From positions 1 through 14,210 of the forward strand of contig WFSM01000113.1 of the NCBI GenBank assembly GCA_015485945.1: DNA of 14,210 bases, read 5' to 3'. The notes beneath the pieces were generated by a model that searched no databases, was not told the DNA's origin, and saw only the letters and a program-made list of their open reading frames with translations. Below are positions 1-6,175 of the stretch, in pieces. Source of the stretch: Candidatus Bipolaricaulota bacterium (GTDB lineage: Bacteria; Bipolaricaulota; Bipolaricaulia; UBA7950; UBA9294). Position 1 is the first letter of the stretch; each line of letters starts with the position of its first letter. The position numbers and the translations under genes were made by a program.

Positions 1-92
1 GCGGTCAGGATATGGCTGAGATCTCGCTATCCGCACAAAGCGCGGGTAAGGCGTTGGGGCAAATTACGATGCTGGTGAAGCGTACCGATTAA
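1..92 (+). CDS. 3' end of an unidentified gene (partial)
   Basis: The frame starting at base 3 is open from the window edge to a TAA at 90-92 and gives 29 residues, ending in QITMLVKRTD. The composition (Ala, Gln, Ser, Lys, no cysteines) looks like an ordinary soluble or helical C-terminus. The other two forward frames are interrupted earlier, and one of them gives an Arg/Trp-rich peptide typical of a shadow frame. I do not recognise the family from so short a piece. The gene is convergent with the Lpt fusion gene, whose stop lies 151 bases away. The start, length and function are outside the window. Confidence 0.5.
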   Translation, partial: GQDMAEISLSAQSAGKALGQITMLVKRTD

Positions 93-242
93 TCATCGCA
101 AAGGGTGAAGGAACACAAAGAGTGTGCGAGCTGCTATTGCGGCACCGAGTTTGCTAATGCCACGCCATATCATTCATTTATATCTCCTCCGGCGCTAGCT
201 CGCCCGATGGTGTATTCACAATTCGGCTTAATCCACGTAGAG
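93..242. other. Convergent intergenic gap, no clear gene or terminator
   Basis: This 150-base gap separates two converging genes. The only hairpin I see is a 4-bp stem around 191-204 (GGCG and CGCC flanking CTAGCT). It has no following T-run, so I do not call a terminator. The minus strand carries a strong Shine-Dalgarno-like GGAGGAG at 190-184, followed six bases later by ATG (177-175). That reading frame ends after 7 codons. An ATG four bases on (173-171) opens a 26-codon frame that stops at 95-93. This tiny frame is discussed under findings and not called as a gene. Confidence 0.5.
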
Positions 243-3200
243 TTAATGCGTTCCCACCTGCACGCCCGCGCCGGTAGGGGCGTACCGCAACACGGCCTCG
301 GGAAAGGCGAGAATCGACGCGTACAGCCATACCTGCCCCGCCTTGCGTTCCACCCCAACGCGCAAGCAGTGATAAAATTCGTAGAACAGGCCGAATCCGG
401 GGTTGATGATGCCGATACCGGGATCGTAACCCCCACTTACGTTGAACCCCCACCCGGATGGGGTGATAACCGCCGCCGTCAGTTTGCCGGTGAGCCCGTT
501 TGTGTGCGGATCAAACGTACCACCCACCGCAATGCGGTTACCAGCATGGGTCCGGGTGGCGGAAAACGTGATCTTGTCCCAGCGGTTGACAGCGGGGAGA
601 TAGGGCACGGTGACCGCGGTGGAGTAGTCTTTCCCGTGCCAACTTCCCTGCAGGACAACTTTGGTGAGCGCCGCCGTATTGATGTCGTAGCTTGCGGTAA
701 GCGTGAACGGAGATCGGGTAATCGTCATCGTGGTTAGGTCGAACCGCGCGTGTTCCAGGTCAACTCCGCCAGCGATCGTAGCCGCTCCCGGCTTCCCCAC
801 CCGCCATGTGAGGTGGTTGGTTGTGGTAAGCCGGTCAAAGTTAAACGGACTCTCCCCGTGCACCCGTCGATAGGTATAGCTGAGACTGAGTGCGGAGGAA
901 CTAGCAGCGATGGAGAAATACGCCATGTCACGCTTTTCCTGCGTTGTGCTCGCGACATAACGGGTGAGTTCGATCCCAGCGCGGGGAGTTACGGTAAACA
1001 CTGATAGCTTAAGCGCACTGACCGGCTCAATGTCAATGCCGACGTCGGCGCGGAATGAAGCGTGTAGCGGTGAGTCGTTGTCCTGCTCGGTGAACCAGCC
1101 CACCGATGCGTGTGTAGTCACCGCAATCGGTCCCACCGGAATGTGGGCGCGGGCGATGGAGATCTGCGGTAACCGTTGCACGGTGCGTGTCACTGTGTTT
1201 GTAGTTGTGGTAGTGCGAGCAGCGGACACGGTCAGTTTCCAGGCGCCGAGCGGTTGTGTACCGGAAAACGAGAATGACAGGTCACGCCGCGTCCCTACCC
1301 GGCGATAGCTCATGCTACCGCCAGCACGGCCGCCGCCGGGTAAACTGATGGATGGAGCCAGAGAAACCTCGGTGATAGAATCGCCAACGCGAGCGGGGAA
1401 GAAGTAGACGCGCGCCGTTCCCGCGATTCCGGCGAGGGCGTAATGGACAACTGCCCCTAACCCAATCTCGTGAAACCGATTGAAGTAGTCAAACAGGATT
1501 GTGCCGTAATTGCCGCGGTCAAGATAATACGGAAAGTTCCATTTTAGGAAAAAACCGCGCACTGCGCTGCGTCCAATCGCCGGGAACAGCGGGCTGTCCA
1601 GCGTCTGTTTGAGCGGCTGCACGTATACCGGAAGCCAGAACACCGGCATTCCGAATGACGTCACGGACAGGTTGAACGCCACGATCAGCTTGTCCGGGTA
1701 CAGGATGAGTTTGCCGGTGTGGATCGCGTACGGCTGCGCCGACACGGTGCCGCCGCAGCAATCGCAGGTGGACAGTGTGCCGTCCGTCATCTCGATCGCG
1801 GATACATCACCAGCAGCGTCGAACGATATCTTCCCTTCCGCAGCGCGATAGATGAGGACGTGTTTCTCCCCCTTGGAGTTCACAAACTCGCTTTGGCCGT
1901 GAAACGCGGTCGCGCTCGCCGCCGTAGTGGTCACGCCGGTGTCATGTGGGGTCAATACGGCGGTCAGGCGGTCGCCGGTGAGAGAGAACCCATCTCCCAC
2001 GGCGATTGTGACGTTGCCGGCTGCAGTGAGGGTCCAGCTCCCATCGGCAGCCTTTACGAGTTTTACTTGATCGGCGGTAAGGTCGGTCTTCTCATACGAT
2101 AGATGCACCGATCCGGTCGCGGTTACGCGCGAATTGTCAGCAGCGATGAACAGCTTATCGCAGGTAATTGCCACCGGCGGTGATTTCCCAACAGCAGTGA
2201 ATCCGATTACGAGCACGATCGCGAGGAACGGGAATACGCGGCGGATCCACGTGCGCCAGTCGTGGCGGCGTAGGCGGTCGAGGCGGAAGAGCATGATGAT
2301 CCCGACCGCCCCGAACACGATGTCGGGAATCCACGCGGCAAGTGGCGCTGGGAGCAGTCCGCGTCGCCCCAACGTCTGCGTCCACAGGAGCGTTCCCTGA
2401 AACAGTCCGACGAGGAGGAACCCAATCACGATCCCCACCGCCCGGCTCCGCCATGCGAATAACAGGCTGGTCGCACCCCCGAACAGTACGAATACAGCCG
2501 CCGCGAGCGGGATCGCCCCTTTGAGGTTGCATTCGACAACGAGGTCGTTCACGGGCAAGCCGCTTTTGCGCAACAGGGCGATGCGCTGGCGCAGTTCGCC
2601 GATGCTCATCTCAGCCGGGGTGCGAGATGACAGCAGCGCTGCTGTGCCCGCCGGACCGGTGGAAACCCGGAGCTGGTTAAACTTCCCGGTGTAGATGAGG
2701 GTGCCATCGGAGTTGTATCCATACACGCGGCCATCGGTGAGATCCCACGTATCATCGGTCCATCGCCCTTGTGCCGCAGTGAGGATGGTAACCGCCGCGT
2801 TTGCCTGCGGAAACAGTCGGCCGCTCGTGTCGTACACGAGTACGTCGTGCAGGCTCTTGTCGGCCTCGTCGTACCGGCGCACGTAGAAGAACACCCCCTG
2901 TGGTCCGGTGAAGAACGTGTTCGTGCGGATATGCGGCGTGCTGGAACGGAAGATGATCGACCGCAATTGCATCTGATACGCGTGTTCAGCCGGCGGGACA
3001 GCCCAGTTGTACAGGACGAAATCGCCGACTCCGAGGAGAAACGCGGCAACGATGAGGGGAACAAGAATGCGACGCAGAGAAACTCCGCTCGCCTCGAGCG
3101 CCATGATTTCACGATCGTGCACAAGTCGTCCTAGCCCGAGGAACGTCGCGAACAGTGCACTCACCGGAAGTGCGATAACGAGCATGCTCGGGGTTTTAAA

Positions 3201-3368
3201 CACCAGCAGGCGAAACATGGCCGCCGCCCCCACCCCGCGATCGACCAGCAAACCGGACAGGGAGAGAATCAGGTTGAGGAGAATAAACAAAAACAGCCCG
3301 GCAATGGAGATGAGAAACGGGCCCACCATCTCGCGTAGCAGATAACGATCGAACCGCCGCATGATCAT
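243..3368 (-). CDS. LptF/G permease fused to LptA-like and LptD-like outer-membrane barrel domains
   Basis: This 1041-residue protein appears to combine several lipopolysaccharide-transport parts in one chain. Residues 1-361 look like LptF/LptG: a cytoplasmic N-terminus (RRFDRYLLREM), helices near 18-42, 62-82 and 100-120, a periplasmic beta-rich region near 126-265, then helices near 286-305, 311-329 and 347-361. A basic stretch (RLRRHDWRTWIRR) is followed by a seventh hydrophobic segment at 378-394 that should return the chain to the periplasm. Residues about 399-523 look like an LptA/OstA-type beta repeat (CDKLFIAADN, then ATGSVHLSY). From about 534 come LptD-like features: TCDCC (Cys535, 537, 538), GMPVFWLPVYV, and then a long beta-strand-rich C-terminus ending in an LptD-like section with CLRV. 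LptFG normally extracts LPS at the inner membrane and LptD inserts it in the outer membrane. The first of two close ATGs (3368) was chosen because a -10 element lies exactly six bases upstream. Domain assignment is by motif reading. No internal stop or frameshift is visible. Confidence 0.85.
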   Translation of the reverse strand: MIMRRFDRYLLREMVGPFLISIAGLFLFILLNLILSLSGLLVDRGVGAAAMFRLLVFKTPSMLVIALPVSALFATFLGLGRLVHDREIMALEASGVSLRRILVPLIVAAFLLGVGDFVLYNWAVPPAEHAYQMQLRSIIFRSSTPHIRTNTFFTGPQGVFFYVRRYDEADKSLHDVLVYDTSGRLFPQANAAVTILTAAQGRWTDDTWDLTDGRVYGYNSDGTLIYTGKFNQLRVSTGPAGTAALLSSRTPAEMSIGELRQRIALLRKSGLPVNDLVVECNLKGAIPLAAAVFVLFGGATSLLFAWRSRAVGIVIGFLLVGLFQGTLLWTQTLGRRGLLPAPLAAWIPDIVFGAVGIIMLFRLDRLRRHDWRTWIRRVFPFLAIVLVIGFTAVGKSPPVAITCDKLFIAADNSRVTATGSVHLSYEKTDLTADQVKLVKAADGSWTLTAAGNVTIAVGDGFSLTGDRLTAVLTPHDTGVTTTAASATAFHGQSEFVNSKGEKHVLIYRAAEGKISFDAAGDVSAIEMTDGTLSTCDCCGGTVSAQPYAIHTGKLILYPDKLIVAFNLSVTSFGMPVFWLPVYVQPLKQTLDSPLFPAIGRSAVRGFFLKWNFPYYLDRGNYGTILFDYFNRFHEIGLGAVVHYALAGIAGTARVYFFPARVGDSITEVSLAPSISLPGGGRAGGSMSYRRVGTRRDLSFSFSGTQPLGAWKLTVSAARTTTTTNTVTRTVQRLPQISIARAHIPVGPIAVTTHASVGWFTEQDNDSPLHASFRADVGIDIEPVSALKLSVFTVTPRAGIELTRYVASTTQEKRDMAYFSIAASSSALSLSYTYRRVHGESPFNFDRLTTTNHLTWRVGKPGAATIAGGVDLEHARFDLTTMTITRSPFTLTASYDINTAALTKVVLQGSWHGKDYSTAVTVPYLPAVNRWDKITFSATRTHAGNRIAVGGTFDPHTNGLTGKLTAAVITPSGWGFNVSGGYDPGIGIINPGFGLFYEFYHCLRVGVERKAGQVWLYASILAFPEAVLRYAPTGAGVQVGTH

Positions 3369-3374
3369 ACTGTG

Positions 3375-3404
3375 ATAATACCGAACTGAGAGGCTCGATG
3401 GCCA
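3375..3404 (-). promoter_or_regulatory. Putative leaderless promoter of the Lpt fusion gene
   Basis: Read on the minus strand, TATTAT occupies 3380-3375 (5 of 6 matches to the -10 consensus). It ends six bases before the ATG at 3368, so transcription would begin at or next to the start codon. A weak -35 candidate, TGGCCA (4 of 6 matches), lies at 3404-3399 with an 18-base spacer. No Shine-Dalgarno sequence precedes the ATG, which fits a leaderless mRNA. The -35 call is much weaker than the -10 call. Confidence 0.5.
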
Positions 3405-3416
3405 GTTTCCGTTGGA

Positions 3417-3445
3417 TTGACGAGGTTTCCTCGGTCCGGTATAGT
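3417..3445 (+). promoter_or_regulatory. Strong sigma-70-type leaderless promoter of miaB
   Basis: TTGACG (3417-3422) and TATAGT (3440-3445) each match the housekeeping consensus at 5 of 6 positions and are separated by the ideal 17 bases. The -10 box ends six bases before the miaB ATG at 3452, so the expected transcription start coincides with the A of the start codon. The six intervening bases (GAAGCC) contain no ribosome-binding site. This placement also decides the start codon: an upstream in-frame ATG at 3398 would lie ahead of the promoter. The promoter probably drives the whole miaB to dinG run. Confidence 0.75.
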
Positions 3446-3451
3446 GAAGCC

Positions 3452-4768
3452 ATGACCAAACGAGTGTACATCGAGACATGGGGCTGCCAGATGAATGTCC
3501 ATCAGTCAGAGCGGATCGCCGGCTTGCTCGCGCAAGCGGGGTACGCTCCCACTACCACCATTGACACCGCCGATGTCGTGATTTTCAATACCTGTGCCGT
3601 GCGCCAGAAGGCAGAGGAGAAGGTGTACGGACGCATTGGTGAGGTGATGCAGGTTAAAAAGCGGCACCCGGTGCTGTTCGGGTTCGGGGGCTGTATCGCT
3701 CAGGTACGGGGGGCGGAGTTGATGCGGCGCTTCCCGGCAATCGACTTTCTGTTCGGGACAAGCAATCTCGCAGATCTACCTGGGATCATCGCCCGCGTTG
3801 CATCCGACGAGGAGAGAATTACGCATCTGCCGCCTGCCGCTGGCACCGAGGAGCTACCGGTGCGGCGGATGAGCACGGTAACGGCGATGGTGACAATTAC
3901 CGAGGGTTGCTCCAATTTTTGTTCGTATTGCATCGTCCCGTACTCGCGCGGACCGCTGCGCAGCCGTCCACCGCAACACGTACTCGCCGAGGTGAGGGAT
4001 GCGGTTGCGGCCGGGTATCCCGAGATCCTCCTCCTCGGGCAGAATGTCGATTCCTATGGCAGAGACCGCCCTGAGTACGGTGATTTTGCGGATCTATTGG
4101 AACAGGTGGCCCGCATCGGTCCGCGGCGCATCCGATTCACAAGCTCCCATCCCCGTGATATGACATCGCGCGTGTTGGAGACAGTCGCGCGCTACGACAA
4201 CATCTGCAATCACGTCCACCTCGCGGTCCAATCGGGGAGCAACCGCATTCTGCACGCGATGAATCGGGGGTACACCGCGGCTGATTTCCGGGCGATTGTT
4301 GATCGGGCACGCACGCTTGTACCGGAGATCAACGTCACCACCGATATCATCGTCGGTTACCCCGGGGAGACGGACGCCGATTTTCAGGATACATTGCGGC
4401 TTATTGAGCGTGCGCGCTTCGGCACGATTTTCGTCGCCAAGTACTCGCCCCGCCCGGGCACACGCAGCGCTCGGCTTCCGGACGATGTCCCGGCGGCGGT
4501 GAAAGAGGCGCGATTGCGCGCCGTTCTGGAGCTAGCGCGAACGATCGCTCTCAATCTCAACCGCGGGTTTATCGGGCGGACGGTGGCCGTGCTCGTGGAG
4601 GGACGTAACCGGAGCGGCAGCTATTACGGCCGCACGGATGACCATCGCACTGTTACCATGCCAGACGCGGAGATCGCAATCGGGAAAATCGTTTCCGTCC
4701 GTATCAGCGCCGCGTCGTCCGCCGGGCTCACGGGCACGGTCGATGTCCCAGCGGAAGTGAGGCGATGA
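3452..4768 (+). CDS. miaB: tRNA-2-methylthio-N6-dimethylallyladenosine synthase MiaB
   Basis: MiaB is a radical-SAM methylthiotransferase that adds a methylthio group to N6-isopentenyl-adenosine at position 37 of tRNAs reading UNN codons. The 438-residue length is normal. The N-terminal UPF0004 domain has its three cluster cysteines at Cys12 (ETWGCQMN), Cys48 (FNTCAVR) and Cys81 (GFGGCIAQ). The radical-SAM CxxxCxxC motif is Cys153, Cys157 and Cys160 (EGCSNFCSYCIVPYSRG). A TRAM RNA-binding domain covers about residues 370-435. The WGCQMN and IVPYSRG signatures favour MiaB over the relatives RimO and MtaB. The start at 3452 fits the conserved N-terminus and the leaderless promoter. The stop lies one base before the next ATG, so the next gene is very likely cotranscribed. 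All catalytic residues I can check are present. Confidence 0.95.
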   Translation: MTKRVYIETWGCQMNVHQSERIAGLLAQAGYAPTTTIDTADVVIFNTCAVRQKAEEKVYGRIGEVMQVKKRHPVLFGFGGCIAQVRGAELMRRFPAIDFLFGTSNLADLPGIIARVASDEERITHLPPAAGTEELPVRRMSTVTAMVTITEGCSNFCSYCIVPYSRGPLRSRPPQHVLAEVRDAVAAGYPEILLLGQNVDSYGRDRPEYGDFADLLEQVARIGPRRIRFTSSHPRDMTSRVLETVARYDNICNHVHLAVQSGSNRILHAMNRGYTAADFRAIVDRARTLVPEINVTTDIIVGYPGETDADFQDTLRLIERARFGTIFVAKYSPRPGTRSARLPDDVPAAVKEARLRAVLELARTIALNLNRGFIGRTVAVLVEGRNRSGSYYGRTDDHRTVTMPDAEIAIGKIVSVRISAASSAGLTGTVDVPAEVRR

Positions 4769-4769
4769 C

Positions 4770-5747
4770 ATGATCGTTACCGTAACGCTCAACCCGGCGA
4801 TCGACAAGATCTATTGGGTGGACCGGCTGCTCATCGGGGAAACAATACAGGAGGAGTTCCTCACCCGTGCCTGGCGCAGTTCCACGTCGGCAGGGGGCAA
4901 GGGCGTGAATATCTCCATCCTGCTGGCACGGTTCGGGGTTGAGAACATCGCAATGGGATTCGTCGGCGGCTACACCGGACATGTGATTGTGCGCGGACTG
5001 CGCGACGAGGGGGTGACGACCAATTTCGTATGGACGACCGGGGAAACGCGCACCAACGTCACCATACTCGAACGGGGGCGGGAATTCATCCCCATCATGG
5101 TCGACGAGGAGGGACCAACGGTGTCTCCGGATGAGCTCGCCCGGTTCATGCGGCGCTACAATCGCATTATTCCACGGGCAAAGTGGGTCATCCTTGCGGG
5201 CAGCCTTCCTCCCGGGGTCGATCCCGACATCTATCGTGTCCTGGCAATGCAGGCGCGAGCGGTGGGAGCACGGGTGGTGGCGATGGCGGGAGGCCCAGCC
5301 CTGACAGGGGTTTTGGCTGCTGCCCCGTACCTGGTCAAACCGGACACGCGTGAGCACATGACGGTCGATGAAATGCCGGTGGTCTCCCAAGAAGAAATTA
5401 TCGCTGTTGGCAAGCGGGTGGTGGCGCAGGGGGTGGAGTTGTTGATTGTGTCTCACGAGGTGGTGGGAGACATCGTGATTACCCGGGACGGCGTTTGGGA
5501 AATAAAGGGGCGGGTACGGGCGACGGAGTTCAAGAACCTGGTGGGGGCCGATGATGCCCTCGTTGCCGGGGTGGTGTACAAGTTGTATACCGGCGTCCCG
5601 CTTCCCGATGCGCTCCGGTTTGGAATGGCCGCGGGAATCGTCAATGCAGAAAGCACCGAGAAGCTGTGCCGCAATATGACGCGCATTGAACGTGAGATGG
5701 AACGTGTTGCCTTGACGCCGATTGGAGGCACGGATGCGCGTGCGTGA
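4770..5747 (+). CDS. PfkB-family sugar kinase (1-phosphofructokinase/tagatose-6-P kinase-like), altered motifs
   Basis: This 325-residue protein has the ribokinase/PfkB fold and is closest in pattern to FruK/LacC kinases, which phosphorylate sugar phosphates. Visible signatures are TLNPAIDK (6-13), the substrate-binding AGGKGVN (41-47), GFVGGYTG (63-70), TRTNVTI (93-99) and AGSLPPGVDP (143-152). The C-terminal catalytic motif, usually GAGD, reads GADD (259-262). The catalytic-base Asp262 remains, but an anion-hole glycine is replaced. Other usually conserved spots also differ: KPD instead of KPN (190-192), a SHEVVG segment where SxGxxG is usual (228-233), and AMAGG where a DTSG-like stretch is common. 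It may therefore be a kinase of changed specificity or a weak enzyme. A GTGAGG ribosome-binding site lies seven bases before the ATG. The gene is one base from miaB and overlaps the CBS gene by 14 bases. Confidence 0.8.
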   Translation: MIVTVTLNPAIDKIYWVDRLLIGETIQEEFLTRAWRSSTSAGGKGVNISILLARFGVENIAMGFVGGYTGHVIVRGLRDEGVTTNFVWTTGETRTNVTILERGREFIPIMVDEEGPTVSPDELARFMRRYNRIIPRAKWVILAGSLPPGVDPDIYRVLAMQARAVGARVVAMAGGPALTGVLAAAPYLVKPDTREHMTVDEMPVVSQEEIIAVGKRVVAQGVELLIVSHEVVGDIVITRDGVWEIKGRVRATEFKNLVGADDALVAGVVYKLYTGVPLPDALRFGMAAGIVNAESTEKLCRNMTRIEREMERVALTPIGGTDARA

Positions 5748-6168
5748 GATCATGACAAAAGACCTAACTGCGGTGGAAAAAGATATCCCGGTGCGGGAGT
5801 TGATCTTCATCCTCAACAGCGCTGATATGCCAAATATGCCGATTGTCGATGATGCCGGCGTACTGATCGGGGTGATCTCGGAGAAGGATCTGATCAGGGC
5901 GGCATTGCCAGGCTATTTTGAGATGCTGCACACCACATCGTTTATCCCCGATTTTAACCAGCTATCTAAGAAGCTGGCCCAGATTGCGCACGATCCGATT
6001 GAACGCTACATGCAGACGGATGTGATCACGATCAGCGCGGATGACGATGATCTCCAGGCCGCCGACATCATCATCAGGAAGAACTTGAAGAACCTACCGG
6101 TGGTGGACAAGGAGGGAAGGCTGGTTGGGGTGGTGCGGCGCATCGATCTGTTGCGTCACCTCCTGTGA
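5734..6168 (+). CDS. Small protein of two CBS domains
   Basis: This 144-residue protein consists almost wholly of a CBS pair (Bateman module), which commonly binds adenine nucleotides or S-adenosylmethionine. CBS1 covers about 1-58 (VREIMTKDL, then MPIVDDAGVLIGVISEKDL). CBS2 covers about 88-144 (IERYMQTDVITIS, then LPVVDKEGRLVGVVRRIDLL). The insert at 59-87 has no motif I recognise. No catalytic or DNA-binding domain is attached, so it probably acts as a sensor or partner subunit. The ATG at 5734 was chosen over a TTG twelve bases upstream because GGAGG lies five bases before it. It overlaps the end of the PfkB gene by 14 bases, which suggests translational coupling. An adenylate-sensing role next to a kinase-like protein is attractive but inferred only from position. 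Confidence 0.85.
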   Translation: MRVREIMTKDLTAVEKDIPVRELIFILNSADMPNMPIVDDAGVLIGVISEKDLIRAALPGYFEMLHTTSFIPDFNQLSKKLAQIAHDPIERYMQTDVITISADDDDLQAADIIIRKNLKNLPVVDKEGRLVGVVRRIDLLRHLL

Positions 6169-6175
6169 GCTGCTG

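Noticed and set aside
191..204. Possible terminator hairpin GGCG-CTAGCT-CGCC
   Set aside because: The stem has only four base pairs and there is no T-run on either side.
105..737. Plus-strand open frame of 210 codons overlapping the end of the Lpt fusion gene
   Set aside because: Most of it is antisense to the LptD-like barrel, the start lacks a ribosome-binding site, and the protein has no recognisable domain.
3369..3479. Extended start of the Lpt fusion gene at 3479 (37 extra residues)
   Set aside because: The extra residues do not resemble an LptF/G N-terminus, they overlap the miaB start, and the -10 box lies downstream of that start. The ATG at 3368 fits far better.
4728..5816. Minus-strand open frame of 362 codons opposite the PfkB gene
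   Set aside because: The translation is His/Arg/Pro-rich with no family signature, and the opposite strand encodes a clear kinase with ribosome-binding site and operon spacing.
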